Program-made: the position numbers and the translations under genes
The notes under the pieces: generated by a model
Databases searched by the model: none
Told to the model about the DNA's origin: nothing
The model's input: the letters and a program-made list of their open reading frames with translations, nothing else
Source of the DNA: Streptococcus loxodontisalivarius
GTDB lineage: Bacteria; Bacillota; Bacilli; Lactobacillales; Streptococcaceae
Direction: 5' to 3'
Assembly (NCBI RefSeq): GCF_016908645.1
Contig: NZ_JAFBEH010000006.1
Span: 1-59,456, forward strand
Length of the DNA: 59,456 bases
In this document: positions 1 through 11,349 of the stretch, one piece after another
How the letters are laid out: each line of letters begins with the position of its first letter
Numbering within the stretch: the stretch's first letter is position 1

Positions 1-536
1 TCCTTGCGTGGAAAGGTCATGACGAGATTCCAGTATTGCTCACCTTGTGATGCTAGAAGGTTTTCTAATTCAGGAAAAGTAACTTGTAAGACCTTATGGA
101 GACGATTCTTAGTCCGAACAATATCCTCTGTCAGATTTTGATAGAAGCGACTTAAATCACGTAGATTTTGATAGACTTCTTTCTGCACATAAGTCGGTTT
201 GCGATTAAGCACAAACTGAGACTGCGCCAACTTCTCAGCATCAATTTTGTCCGTTTTACGGACACGCAGGCTGTCCAGTTGCTTCTTAGCTTCCAGAGGA
301 TTTAGACGTGTATAAGCGTAGCCATTATTCTCAAGAAATGCTTGGAGACGGCGAGAATAGACGCCTGTTGCTTCGAAGACAATCTCAGGATTATGGACAG
401 TTTTCAAGTCATCCAACAGACGATTGAAGCCGATAGAATCATTGGTCATGGTATAGCCATGAACTTTCTCTCCATTAACCCAAATAGCCACTTCTGAACT
501 TGCCTTACTGACATCAATTGCAAATACTGCTCGCAT
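1..536 (-). CDS. IS110-family transposase, N-terminal part (truncated by window edge)
   Basis: The protein is a DEDD-type transposase/recombinase of the IS110 family that would act with a bridge RNA. About 178 residues are visible, reading MRAVFAIDVSKASSEVAIWV at the start. The RuvC-like acidic residues can be placed at D8 (AIDVSK), E55 (IVFEATG), D96 and D99 (KTDKIDAEK). The C-terminal domain with the catalytic serine lies beyond the window, so I cannot say whether the gene is intact. The ATG at 536 follows a GAAAGAGG ribosome-binding site on the minus strand. It lies downstream of hairpin-rich repeats and is not part of the atp operon. Confidence 0.88.
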   Translation of the reverse strand, partial: MRAVFAIDVSKASSEVAIWVNGEKVHGYTMTNDSIGFNRLLDDLKTVHNPEIVFEATGVYSRRLQAFLENNGYAYTRLNPLEAKKQLDSLRVRKTDKIDAEKLAQSQFVLNRKPTYVQKEVYQNLRDLSRFYQNLTEDIVRTKNRLHKVLQVTFPELENLLASQGEQYWNLVMTFPRK

Positions 537-720
537 AATATTACCTCTTTCGTCTTGAATGATACCTTCTTTTAGCGATTTCATTTTCAATACACGACGT
601 CTTGCGTCCCACATACTTTGATAAAATTCTAACTAAAACAGGTGCCTTGCCAGTTTTTGTAACGACGTCCAGCGTCAAATAAAAGCACGACTTAACAAGA
701 CACCTCTACTTTAACACAAA
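537..720 (-). ncRNA. IS110 left-end non-coding region, candidate bridge RNA
   Basis: On the minus strand this AT-rich stretch upstream of the transposase contains two related segments of the form GACGnnnGACGTCG (forward positions about 597-611 and 664-678), separated by about 60 nt. Bridge RNAs of IS110-group elements are made from the non-coding end upstream of the transposase and have two internal loops that recognise target and donor. Assigning this region to that role is inference from family and position; I did not fold it. Confidence 0.3.
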
Positions 721-935
721 GAAAAAGTAGTGAGTACTCTCTCCTGTCGGAGATTTCCTCACTACTAATCTTAGTATGTTTTTGTAGTCTGATGTACAAG
801 ACGCAGGTGTTGGGAGCCTTTCTTACTGGCTTTGCCAGCTTAGAAAGTCCCCTGCACAGTTCATTAGGTGGTTTAGCACCAATGAACCACTGCTGAGTGG
901 AGAGGATGAAAGCTCCGCTTTCTCTATTTCCCACC

Positions 936-1093
936 TCAAACAGTCCTGTGGACTGTTTGAGCATCAATAAACCACTCTTACAGCCCTAACGAATGACGCA
1001 AACTTTGTTTGCTTCATTTCCAACTTCCAACAGTTCACTGAACTGTTGGAACTGTGCGGAGGTGGGTTGAAAAAGTCCAGTGGACTTTTTCAA
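936..1093. repeat. Cluster of three short perfect palindromes (intergenic repeat)
   Basis: Three perfect hairpins follow one another: 936-960 (stem TCAAACAGTCC, loop TGT), 1025-1051 (stem TTCCAACAGTTC, loop ACT) and 1067-1093 (stem TTGAAAAAGTCC, loop AGT). Stem length (11-12 bp) and loop size (3 nt) are constant while stem sequences differ. No gene is supported here; a 91-residue minus-strand frame (692-967) is read from this repeat and the IS end. Confidence 0.75.
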
Positions 1094-1131
1094 GTGGGAG
1101 ATAAAGCTTACGTAGTAAGTGTCAAAAACAG

Positions 1132-1231
1132 TCTGGGGATAGACTGTTTCAGGTCAGCAACTTAAAAGAAAGACTTGCTGACAAAATCGAATTCCTTTGG
1201 AATTACCGATTTTTGTCCCACTCTCTTTTTT
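1132..1231 (-). repeat. Interspersed hairpin repeat, copy A
   Basis: This ~100-bp sequence is nearly identical to the reverse complement of the last ~100 bp of the window (59353-59456), differing at only a few positions around the loop of one hairpin. It contains self-complementary parts (GTCAGCAA against TTGCTGAC; GGAATT against AATTCC) and the GTGGGACAAAAATCG block that often ends transcription units in mitis-group streptococci. Confidence 0.8.
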
Positions 1232-1383
1232 GTAATTTTCTGAGAGTTGGACTTTCGTGATAAGAAGGTAGTGAAAAAACGAACTTTTCTTCATATTTAA
1301 AAGACAATGAAAACAAGGTTTCATCAAAGGTCAAAATAGGTTTAAGAATGGGTTAAGAAAACGGAAACAATTGGGATTTTTCG

Positions 1384-1412
1384 TTGACTTTCCTAGAAAA
1401 TAGGACTAAAAT
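1384..1412 (+). promoter_or_regulatory. Promoter of the atp operon
   Basis: A strong sigma-A promoter is visible: -35 TTGACT (1384-1389), 17-nt spacer, -10 TAAAAT (1407-1412), followed by an AAGGAG ribosome-binding site at 1433 for atpE. Confidence 0.85.
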
Positions 1413-1446
1413 AACTTAGTAAAAAATTTTTTAAGGAGAATTCATT

Positions 1447-1647
1447 ATGAATTTAGCTATTTTGGCTCTTGGTATCGCCGTTATGGGTGTATCTATTGGT
1501 GAGGGTATCCTCGTTGCAAACATTGCAAAATCAGTTGCACGTCAACCTGAATTGTACAGCAAGCTACAAACCTTGATGTTTACAGGTGTTGCCTTTATCG
1601 AAGGTACTTTCTTCGTTCTCTTCGCTTTCACCTTCCTCGTTAAATAA
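1447..1647 (+). CDS. atpE: F1Fo ATP synthase subunit c
   Basis: This is the proton-carrying ring subunit of the membrane Fo sector. The 66-residue protein has two transmembrane helices joined by a polar loop with R32-Q33-P34, the conserved contact to the F1 stalk. The proton-binding carboxylate is E52 in the second helix ([10 protein letters not shown]). It is first in the operon, as is characteristic of streptococci, where subunit c precedes subunit a. A TTGACT/TAAAAT promoter and an AAGGAG site lie directly upstream. In streptococci this enzyme mainly exports protons using ATP for acid tolerance. Confidence 0.96.
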   Translation: MNLAILALGIAVMGVSIGEGILVANIAKSVARQPELYSKLQTLMFTGVAFIEGTFFVLFAFTFLVK

Positions 1648-1685
1648 GGGATTAGCAACTCTATCCAAATTTAAGGAGGGATATT

Positions 1686-2399
1686 ATGGAAACCACTGAA
1701 AATTTTACGGTTCAGTTTTTAGGAATCGAATTTGATGTGACCATTCTATTGATGTCTCTAATTACGGTTTTATGTGCCTTTGCTTTTATCTATTTTTCAA
1801 GTCGAAAAATGAGCATGAAACCGAAAGGAAAACAAAATCTGCTTGAATTTCTCTATGAATTTGTCCAAGGAGCTATTAGTCAGAACCTTGGTGAATACAC
1901 AAAGAATTACAGCTTGTTTTTCTTCACCCTCTTTTTCTTTGTTTTCTTTGCAAATACACTAGGCTTGTTAACCAAACTTGAATTGGGAGGCTACAACTGG
2001 TGGACATCGCCTACATCAAACTTTATGATTGATTTTGGCTTGTCTCTAATAGTTGCCCTTGTTGTTCATGTGGAAGGTATCCGCAAGCGTGGTCTCAAGG
2101 CTTACTTGAAGAGTTATCTAGGTGAGATGCCAGTCATGATGCCTATGAATATCTTGGAACAAATCACCAACGTTTTATCACTAGCACTTCGTTTGTTTGG
2201 TAATATCTACTCAGGTGAAATTGTGATGTCCTTGGTTCTTCAACTTGCATCAATTAGCATCTTCCTAGCTCCTGTATCAATGGGAATTAACCTTATCTGG
2301 ACTGCATTCTCAATGTTTATCGGAGGTATTCAAGCCTACGTGTTTATCATTCTTTCTTCAAAATATGTTGGAGAAAAGATTTTAGATGAGGAAGAGTAA
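1686..2399 (+). CDS. atpB: F1Fo ATP synthase subunit a
   Basis: Subunit a forms the proton half-channels next to the c-ring in the membrane. The 237-residue protein is hydrophobic throughout, with several transmembrane helices. The conserved segment LALRLFGNIYSGE (about residues 165-178) carries the essential arginine that faces the c-ring glutamate. The ATG follows a strong AAGGAGGG site 39 nt after atpE. Length and order fit the streptococcal family. Confidence 0.96.
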   Translation: METTENFTVQFLGIEFDVTILLMSLITVLCAFAFIYFSSRKMSMKPKGKQNLLEFLYEFVQGAISQNLGEYTKNYSLFFFTLFFFVFFANTLGLLTKLELGGYNWWTSPTSNFMIDFGLSLIVALVVHVEGIRKRGLKAYLKSYLGEMPVMMPMNILEQITNVLSLALRLFGNIYSGEIVMSLVLQLASISIFLAPVSMGINLIWTAFSMFIGGIQAYVFIILSSKYVGEKILDEEE

Positions 2400-2417
2400 T
2401 TAGAGAGGAGAGATATA

Positions 2418-2915
2418 GTGGACTTACTGATAAATGCAACCAGTCTTGGTAATCTGATTATTGTTTCTGGTTCAGTGATTCTTTTGTTTGTTCTTATCCG
2501 TATCTTTGCTTGGGATAAGATTACAGGTATTTTTGAAGCCCGTGAACAAAAGATTGCTGACGAGATTGACGGTGCTGAAAGCGCTCGTCAAAAAGCAGAA
2601 GCCTTGGCTAGCAAACGTGAAACTGAACTTGCAGGAGCACGCAATGAAGCTAGTCAAATGATTGAAGATGCCAAAGCGACTGGTAAAGTTCAAGAAACAA
2701 AAATTATTGCGGAAGCTCATGAAGAAGCTAGCCGTCTTAAAGAAAAAGCCAATCAAGAAATTGCCTTGAGCAAGTCAGAAGCTCTTTCAAGCGTGAAAGG
2801 TGAAGTCGCTGATTTGACAATCCTCTTGGCAGAAAAAATGATTGCAAAAAACCTTGATCAAGCTGCGCAAAGCGACTTGATTGATAGCTATCTTGATAAA
2901 TTGGGAGATGCTTAA
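2418..2915 (+). CDS. atpF: F1Fo ATP synthase subunit b
   Basis: Subunit b is the peripheral stalk that holds F1 static relative to the membrane. The 165-residue protein has one N-terminal transmembrane helix (about residues 9-30) followed by a long charged coiled coil rich in Ala, Glu and Lys, as expected. The start is GTG at 2418, supported by a GAGGAG site about 9 nt upstream; no better ATG is nearby. The stop overlaps the atpH start by one base (TAATG), suggesting translational coupling. Confidence 0.95.
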   Translation: MDLLINATSLGNLIIVSGSVILLFVLIRIFAWDKITGIFEAREQKIADEIDGAESARQKAEALASKRETELAGARNEASQMIEDAKATGKVQETKIIAEAHEEASRLKEKANQEIALSKSEALSSVKGEVADLTILLAEKMIAKNLDQAAQSDLIDSYLDKLGDA

Positions 2916-3451
2916 TGGATAAAAAAACACTTGCTCTCATTGAGCAATATGCTAAAAGTTTAGCAGAAGTTGCTGTTGAAAAGGATGCAGTGTCTGATAT
3001 CTATGAGGAAATCTCTCAATTACTAGCGATTTTTAAAGAAACAAATCTGACAGCTTTTCTCAGCCAGGATGCCTATGCAACTGCTGATCAGCTAGCACTT
3101 GTTAGGTTGCTTCAAGAGTCTTGTTCAGCTTATTTGAAGAATTTTCTTGAGGTAATTTTACAAAATGAACGTCAGGCGTTGCTTGAAGCCATTCTTGTGG
3201 ATGTTCAAGAACGTTTGAATCAAGTTACTGGTAGCTACAAAGTCCATGTGACAACTGCAGTACCATTGACAGCTAGCCAAAAAGAGCGTATTTCAGATCT
3301 TGTTTTACAGAAATTCGCTGTTAAGACACGCGAATTGGTTGAAGAGGTTGATGAGTCTATTCTAGGTGGTTTTGTCATTAAAACTCAGAATAAAATTATC
3401 GACACAAGCATTAAAACGCAATTACAACAATTGAAAATGAATTTGAAATAG
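2915..3451 (+). CDS. atpH: F1Fo ATP synthase subunit delta
   Basis: Delta joins the peripheral stalk to the top of the F1 head. The 178-residue protein has the usual helical N-terminal domain and the C-terminal signature around ESILGGFVIKTQNKIIDTSI (about residues 147-166). It begins with an ATG overlapping the atpF stop and is followed by atpA after 15 nt. Sequence is poorly conserved in this family, so position and the C-terminal motif are the main evidence. Confidence 0.93.
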   Translation: MDKKTLALIEQYAKSLAEVAVEKDAVSDIYEEISQLLAIFKETNLTAFLSQDAYATADQLALVRLLQESCSAYLKNFLEVILQNERQALLEAILVDVQERLNQVTGSYKVHVTTAVPLTASQKERISDLVLQKFAVKTRELVEEVDESILGGFVIKTQNKIIDTSIKTQLQQLKMNLK

Positions 3452-3463
3452 AAAGTGGTGTGA

Positions 3464-4972
<1,509 letters not shown>

Positions 4973-4986
4973 GAGGAGGGTGTGAT

Positions 4987-5865
4987 ATGGCAGGCTCTCT
5001 TAGTGAAATTAAAGCCAAAATTGCGTCAACGAAGAAAACAAGTCAAATCACTGGTGCCATGCAAATGGTATCAGCTGCAAAATTGACTAAGTCTGAACAG
5101 TCAGCAAGAGATTTCCAAATCTATGCTTCTAAGATTCGTCAGGTCACAACGGACTTGCTTAAGTCTGAATTGACTTCTGGCTCATCAAATCCTATGTTGG
5201 TTTCACGTCCTGTTAAGAAAACAGGTTACATTGTCATCACATCAGACAAGGGATTGGTTGGAGGTTATAACTCAACTATCCTTAAATCTGTTATGGATTT
5301 GATTCACGAATATCACCCAAATGGAAATGATTTTGAAATTATTTCTATCGGTGGTATGGGTTCAGATTTCTTCAAGGCACGTGGAATTGATGTCGCTTTT
5401 GAATTGCGTGGTTTGGATGATCACCCAAGTTTTGAACAGGTTGGTAAGATCATTTCTAAAGCGGTTGACATGTATCAAAATGAAATTTTTGATGAATTGT
5501 ATGTTTGTTACAATCACCATGTCAATAGCTTGACCAGTCAAGTTCGTGTGCAACAAATGTTGCCAATTACTGAGCTTGATGCTGCAGAAGCGACAGAAGA
5601 AGGAGTGACAGGATTTGAGCTGGAACCAAACCGTGAAACAATCCTTGAACAACTTCTTCCACAATACACAGAAAGCTTGATTTATGGGGCGATTATTGAT
5701 GCCAAGACTGCAGAACATGCTGCTGGTATGAGTGCCATGCAGACTGCCACTGATAACGCTAAAAATGTTATCAATGACTTGACTATTCAATATAACCGTG
5801 CCCGTCAGGCAGCTATTACGCAAGAAATTACAGAAATCGTAGCAGGTGCATCAGCACTTGACTAG
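4987..5865 (+). CDS. atpG: F1Fo ATP synthase subunit gamma
   Basis: Gamma is the central rotating shaft of F1. The 292-residue protein has the terminal coiled-coil helices (N-terminal segment around [20 protein letters not shown] and C-terminal segment around [20 protein letters not shown]) and a central Rossmann-like domain. An AGAGGAGGG site precedes the ATG. The distance to the next gene, atpD, is 309 nt, far more than between the other atp genes, because a structured repeat sits there. Confidence 0.96.
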   Translation: MAGSLSEIKAKIASTKKTSQITGAMQMVSAAKLTKSEQSARDFQIYASKIRQVTTDLLKSELTSGSSNPMLVSRPVKKTGYIVITSDKGLVGGYNSTILKSVMDLIHEYHPNGNDFEIISIGGMGSDFFKARGIDVAFELRGLDDHPSFEQVGKIISKAVDMYQNEIFDELYVCYNHHVNSLTSQVRVQQMLPITELDAAEATEEGVTGFELEPNRETILEQLLPQYTESLIYGAIIDAKTAEHAAGMSAMQTATDNAKNVINDLTIQYNRARQAAITQEITEIVAGASALD

Positions 5866-7581
<1,716 letters not shown>

Positions 7582-7593
7582 TGAGGTGAAGAT

Positions 7594-8013
7594 ATGGCAG
7601 AAATGACTGTACAAATCGTAACACCTGATGGTATTAAATACGACCACCGTGCTAAGTATATCTTAGCAGGGACAAAAGACGGTGAAATTGGTATCTTGCC
7701 AGGTCATGTCAACATTATCGCAGCCCTCGAAGTGCATGAGATGAAGATTCGTCGTATCGATGATGACAATCACGTGGACTGGGTTGCGGTCAACGGTGGT
7801 ATTATCGAAGTGAAAAATGACCACGTCACAATCGTTGCAGACTCTGCAGAACGTGAACGTGACATTGATGTCAGTCGTGCAGAACGTGCCAAGTTGCGTG
7901 CAGAACGTGAACTTGAAGAAGCGCAGCAAGCCGCTGATAATATCGACCAAGTGCGTCGCGCACAGGTTGCTCTTCAACGTGCCATTAACCGTATCAACGT
8001 CGGTTCAAAATAA
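7594..8013 (+). CDS. atpC: F1Fo ATP synthase subunit epsilon
   Basis: Epsilon couples the shaft to the c-ring and can inhibit ATPase activity. The 139-residue protein has the N-terminal beta-sandwich ([25 protein letters not shown] at about 29-39) and a two-helix C-terminal domain rich in Glu, Arg and Ala. It follows atpD by 12 nt with a GAGGTGA site and ends the operon just before a hairpin terminator. Confidence 0.95.
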   Translation: MAEMTVQIVTPDGIKYDHRAKYILAGTKDGEIGILPGHVNIIAALEVHEMKIRRIDDDNHVDWVAVNGGIIEVKNDHVTIVADSAERERDIDVSRAERAKLRAERELEEAQQAADNIDQVRRAQVALQRAINRINVGSK

Positions 8014-8018
8014 GATAG

Positions 8019-8051
8019 AGAGTTTGAGATTATATCTCAGGCTCTTTTGTT
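8019..8051 (+). terminator. Rho-independent terminator of the atp operon
   Basis: A 12-bp stem (AGAGTTTGAGAT with ATCTCAGGCTCT, two G-T pairs) with a 3-nt loop is followed by TTTTGTTTT. Confidence 0.8.
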
Positions 8052-8090
8052 TTGCTTTCGTGATTTCGATTAGGAGATCATATCAATTTT

Positions 8091-8099
8091 TGATATAAT
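8091..8099 (+). promoter_or_regulatory. Extended -10 promoter of the DUF1146 gene
   Basis: TGATATAAT ends only 6 nt before the ATG at 8106. No good -35 is visible, which is usual for extended -10 promoters. Initiation about 7 nt downstream would place the transcript start at the start codon. Confidence 0.65.
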
Positions 8100-8105
8100 G
8101 GAGGC

Positions 8106-8342
8106 ATGGAAATCATTACAAATCTCGTGACTCTCACCAGTCACGCCATTTTTATTTTAATTGCTTATCAGCTCTTGAGCCAGCTCTTCGATTGGTCTAA
8201 ACTGATTAAGAATAGTTTGGAAAATAGCTCGCGCTTAAATCTATTGCTGATTTTCTTCAGCATTGCACTCGGTTATATGGTCAGCTCATTTTTAATCTCA
8301 GTTATTCAAATGAGTCAAGAAATTTTTAGAGCTATGCAGTAG
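8106..8342 (+). CDS. DUF1146 family small membrane protein
   Basis: This 78-residue protein has two hydrophobic helices (about residues 8-27 and 45-68) separated by a charged segment containing FDWSKLIK. It matches the DUF1146 (YwzB-like) family, which in Firmicutes commonly sits between the atp operon and murA, as here. Function is unknown. The -10 box lies so close to the ATG that the mRNA is probably leaderless; the GGAGG directly abutting the start codon is too near to act as a normal ribosome-binding site. Confidence 0.8.
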   Translation: MEIITNLVTLTSHAIFILIAYQLLSQLFDWSKLIKNSLENSSRLNLLLIFFSIALGYMVSSFLISVIQMSQEIFRAMQ

Positions 8343-8421
8343 TTTGTCTCGAAAAGTGATATTTGAAATAGTATCTTGGAATGCCTCGAGCTATTCAATT
8401 CACTCTATTTTAGACAAAGTA

Positions 8422-8430
8422 TGATATAAT
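8422..8430 (+). promoter_or_regulatory. Extended -10 promoter of murA
   Basis: TGATATAAT at 8422-8430 with no convincing -35 precedes an AAAGGAG ribosome-binding site at about 8451. Confidence 0.6.
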
Positions 8431-8462
8431 CTTATTACTTATGTAAGTTCAAAGGAGTTGAA

Positions 8463-9734
8463 ATGGATAAAATTATTATCAATGGTGGAAAAACACAACT
8501 TAAGGGTGAAGTTGTTATCGAAGGAGCTAAGAATGCTGTCCTTCCTCTTTTAGCAGCAACAATCCTTCCAGAAGAAGGCGTGACAAAATTGACAAATGTC
8601 CCAATTCTTTCAGACGTGTTTACCATGAATAATGTTGTCGGTGGTCTTGATATCAAGGTTGATTTTGATCAAGAGCAGAATACTGTCATCGTTGATGCTC
8701 AAGGACAAATTCTTGACGAAGCGCCATATGAGTATGTCAGCAAGATGCGTGCTTCAATCGTTGTACTTGGTCCTATCCTCGCTCGTAATGGCCACGCTAA
8801 GGTGTCTATGCCTGGTGGTTGTACAATCGGTAGCCGTCCGATTGACCTTCACCTTAAAGGTTTGGAGGCAATGGGTGCCCAAATTACTCAAATCGGTGGT
8901 GACATCACTGCGACAGCAGAAAAGCTCAAAGGGACAACAATCTATATGGACTTCCCATCAGTTGGAGCGACTCAAAACTTGATGATGGCGGCGACCCTTG
9001 CTGAGGGTGTGACGACTATTGAAAATGCTGCGCGTGAACCTGAGATTGTGGACTTGGCTCTGCTTTTGAACAAGATGGGAGCAGATGTCAAGGGTGCTGG
9101 TACTGAAACATTGACGATCACTGGAGTTGACAAACTTCATGGTGCTGAGCATGCTGTTGTTCAAGACCGTATCGAAGCAGGTACTTTTATGGTAGCTGCG
9201 GCCATGACTTCAGGTGATGTTTTGATTAAGGACGCTGTCTGGGAACACAATCGTCCATTGATTTCAAAATTGATGGAAATGGGAGTAGAGGTGACAGATG
9301 AAACTGCTGGTATTCGAGTTAAGGCAGATACAAGTAAGCTCAAACCAGTAACTGTTAAGACGCTTCCTCACCCAGGTTTCCCAACAGATATGCAGGCGCA
9401 GTTTACAGCATTGATGGCTGTTGTCAAAGGTGAATCAACTATGATTGAAACAGTCTTTGAAAATCGCTTCCAACATCTTGAAGAAATGCGCCGTATGGGA
9501 CTTCACTCAGAAATCCTTCGTGATACAGCCATGATTCATGGTGGTAGTGATCTCCAAGGTGCACCTGTTATGTCAACTGACTTGCGTGCTAGCGCAGCCC
9601 TTATCTTAACTGGTATGGTTGCAAATGGGACAACAACTGTTGGCAAACTCACTCACTTGGATCGTGGTTACTACAAATTCCACGAGAAATTAGCAGCTCT
9701 TGGAGCTGACATTGAACGCGTGTCAGGAGAATAA
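8463..9734 (+). CDS. murA: UDP-N-acetylglucosamine 1-carboxyvinyltransferase
   Basis: MurA transfers enolpyruvate from PEP to UDP-GlcNAc, the first committed step of peptidoglycan synthesis, in the cytosol. The 423-residue protein has the two-fold inside-out barrel of the EPSP synthase family. The PEP-reactive cysteine is C120 in MPGGCTIGSRPID, so the enzyme should be fosfomycin-sensitive. Streptococci usually carry two MurA paralogues; this copy, between the atp operon and epuA-endA, matches the one often called MurA1. Only one base separates its stop from the epuA ATG, so the two form one transcript. Confidence 0.95.
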   Translation: MDKIIINGGKTQLKGEVVIEGAKNAVLPLLAATILPEEGVTKLTNVPILSDVFTMNNVVGGLDIKVDFDQEQNTVIVDAQGQILDEAPYEYVSKMRASIVVLGPILARNGHAKVSMPGGCTIGSRPIDLHLKGLEAMGAQITQIGGDITATAEKLKGTTIYMDFPSVGATQNLMMAATLAEGVTTIENAAREPEIVDLALLLNKMGADVKGAGTETLTITGVDKLHGAEHAVVQDRIEAGTFMVAAAMTSGDVLIKDAVWEHNRPLISKLMEMGVEVTDETAGIRVKADTSKLKPVTVKTLPHPGFPTDMQAQFTALMAVVKGESTMIETVFENRFQHLEEMRRMGLHSEILRDTAMIHGGSDLQGAPVMSTDLRASAALILTGMVANGTTTVGKLTHLDRGYYKFHEKLAALGADIERVSGE

Positions 9735-9735
9735 T

Positions 9736-9924
9736 ATGACTCACGGCTGGAAATATGTCTTGAGACAGTACCTTTTCATTCTGTTAGTCCTCTTACTCTG
9801 TCTCGTTTTTTTGGCAATTGGACTAATGATTGGCTATTCAGTTATCGGTGATGGAGGCAACCCTTTGTCTATCCTCTCACCAGCAAAATGGGTATCCTTA
9901 ATCAACAAATTTACAGGCAACTAG
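9736..9924 (+). CDS. epuA: EpuA family small membrane protein
   Basis: The 62-residue protein begins MTHGWKYVLRQYLFILLVLL and has a single transmembrane helix (about residues 10-32) and a short extracytoplasmic tail ending LINKFTGN. It matches EpuA (sometimes annotated as an RNA polymerase beta-subunit-like protein), encoded just upstream of the competence nuclease EndA in pneumococcus. The ATG at 9736 follows AGGAGA inside the murA end. An upstream in-frame start at 9700 would read through murA and is not credible. The precise role is not known. Confidence 0.85.
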   Translation: MTHGWKYVLRQYLFILLVLLLCLVFLAIGLMIGYSVIGDGGNPLSILSPAKWVSLINKFTGN

Positions 9925-9981
9925 CTAATGGGATGATTTCTGCTGGAAATAGCGGAGCAATTATCCTAATAAATAAAAGAC

Positions 9982-10012
9982 GAGGTTGGGAGAATCTTCC
10001 CCAGCCTCTTTT
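9982..10012 (+). terminator. Terminator-like hairpin between epuA and endA
   Basis: GAGGTTGGGGA-type stem (9982-9991 with 9999-10008) followed by TTTT. It sits just 19 nt before endA, so it may act as an attenuator reducing endA expression from the murA transcript. Confidence 0.55.
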
Positions 10013-10030
10013 GATGAAAGAGAAAAATTT

Positions 10031-10915
10031 ATGGCAAAGAGAAAAAAATCAAGTAAATCAAGCAAGTCGCTGATTTCGCTTCTAGTAGCTCTTGCTCTGA
10101 TGGGCTTAGGCTATATTGCAACTAGCGACAGCATTTCCAATGATAATCCAATCAAATCAGTTGCAAGTCTGGTTACTGGAAAATCGACTTCTACGAGCAC
10201 AAGTGTGACTTCAAATGGTTCCTCTGCTAGCGATGATGCACCGACGGAAAGTCTGGCTCAGACAGTCCTTACCTCAAGTGTGAAATCTCAGCTGGGTTCT
10301 TCAATCGAGTGGAATGGCGCAGGTGCTTACATTATCAACAATAATAAGACGGATCTGAATGCCAAGGTATCAAGTAGCCCTTATGTGGACAATAAGACCA
10401 AGACAGTTCAGGGTGAAACTGTTCCAACTGTGGCAAATGCTTTACTTTCAAAGGCGACACGTCAGTACAAGAGTCGTGAGGAGACTGGAAATGGTTCGAC
10501 GTCATGGACACCTGCAGGTTGGCATCAGGTTCAAAATTTGTCTGGATCTTACAGTCATGCGGTTGACCGTGGGCATTTGATTGCCTATGCCTTGGCAGGT
10601 AGCTTGAAAGGCTTTGATGCCTCAACAAGCAATGAAAAAAATATTGCTACCCAAACTGCCTGGTCTAACGAAGCTAACAGTTCAGACTCAACAGGACAGA
10701 ATTACTATGAAACGCAGGTCAGAAAAGCTCTAGATAAGAATAAGCGTGTCCGTTATCGTGTGACTCTTATCTACGAAGGAGATAATCTCATCGCAAGCGG
10801 TAGCCATATTGAGGCCAAATCTTCAGATGGTAGCCTAGAATTCAATGTCTTTATTCCAAATGTCCAATCTGGTATTACTTTGGATTACTATTCTGGTCAG
10901 GTCACTGTCAATTAG
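10031..10915 (+). CDS. endA: DNA/RNA non-specific endonuclease, membrane-anchored (competence nuclease EndA type)
   Basis: EndA degrades the non-transported strand during DNA uptake and digests extracellular DNA. The 294-residue protein has a lysine-rich start ([13 protein letters not shown]), one transmembrane anchor (about 14-31), a Ser/Thr-rich linker (about 32-75) and a beta-beta-alpha-metal nuclease domain with the DRGH motif at 179-182 (H182 the likely general base). The metal-binding asparagine lies in the following [11 protein letters not shown] region. The ATG at 10031 is preferred over an upstream in-frame ATG at 9986 because that one lies inside a terminator-like hairpin. Confidence 0.92.
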   Translation: MAKRKKSSKSSKSLISLLVALALMGLGYIATSDSISNDNPIKSVASLVTGKSTSTSTSVTSNGSSASDDAPTESLAQTVLTSSVKSQLGSSIEWNGAGAYIINNNKTDLNAKVSSSPYVDNKTKTVQGETVPTVANALLSKATRQYKSREETGNGSTSWTPAGWHQVQNLSGSYSHAVDRGHLIAYALAGSLKGFDASTSNEKNIATQTAWSNEANSSDSTGQNYYETQVRKALDKNKRVRYRVTLIYEGDNLIASGSHIEAKSSDGSLEFNVFIPNVQSGITLDYYSGQVTVN

Positions 10916-10921
10916 AGGATG

Positions 10922-10948
10922 AGAACTGGTTTTTCCAGTTCTTTTTTA
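10922..10948 (+). terminator. Terminator after endA
   Basis: GAACTGG / CCAGTTC stem with a 5-nt T loop followed by a run of seven T. Confidence 0.85.
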
Positions 10949-10953
10949 TTACA

Positions 10954-11275
10954 AACCATTCTCGTTGTTGTTCAACCCAAGTCTGACAAGGGATTACCAA
11001 CCATTGAAAATAAAATCGCTACGGTGAAATAAGGATTTTACCGTATATGCATGGGAGTTTTATTTAGAAGCGTCAGCTATGGGCGAGCAAAGCGAGCCTC
11101 CTCTGTTGCTTTTCGCCGTAGTGAAAGTGCTAGAACCGAAAGGTTCTAGCACCAGGGGTTAGCGAGATCTTGAGCTCGTTAAGAAGGAATGGAACTCCGT
11201 AGGAGATCGCTTCCGCCCCGCACTACTTAAGAAAAGCAACAAAAAAATCAGAAAAATCCAACAACGGGAATGGTT
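10954..11275. mobile_element. MITE-like element with 17-bp terminal inverted repeats
   Basis: The 322-bp stretch is bounded by AACCATTCTCGTTGTTG (10954-10970) and, on the other strand, AACCATTCCCGTTGTTG (11259-11275), which match at 16 of 17 positions. Inside it has a perfect 11-bp hairpin with a GAAA loop (GTGCTAGAACC, 11127-11152) and several other short self-complementary segments. No reading frame is supported. It lies between endA and ridA and disrupts nothing visible. Confidence 0.6.
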
Positions 11276-11310
11276 CCTTGCAGAAAACATTTTCAATTTT
11301 CAGAATAATT

Positions 11311-11319
11311 TGCTATAAT
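11311..11319 (+). promoter_or_regulatory. Extended -10 promoter of ridA
   Basis: TGCTATAAT at 11311-11319, 36 nt after the MITE-like element ends; an AAAGGAG site follows before the ATG at 11350. Confidence 0.65.
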
Positions 11320-11349
11320 GGGCTTACGAAATCTAAAGGAGTTACAATC

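Larger units (their letters stand above)
1..720 (-). mobile_element. IS110-family insertion sequence, partial (5' end)
   Basis: The element consists of a truncated DEDD transposase gene running off the window start plus the non-coding stretch upstream of it. IS110 elements lack terminal inverted repeats, so the outer boundary near 720 is a guess. IS110-group elements are known to encode a bridge RNA in the non-coding end upstream of the transposase; the 537-720 stretch is where it would lie. Confidence 0.6.

Noticed and set aside
692..967. 91-residue minus-strand frame upstream of the IS110 transposase
   Set aside because: It is read straight through the IS end and a palindromic repeat, has no recognisable domain and no convincing ribosome-binding site; chance frame in repeat DNA.
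5362..5823. 153-residue frame antisense to atpG
   Set aside because: Shadow frame caused by codon bias of atpG; no ribosome-binding site or domain.
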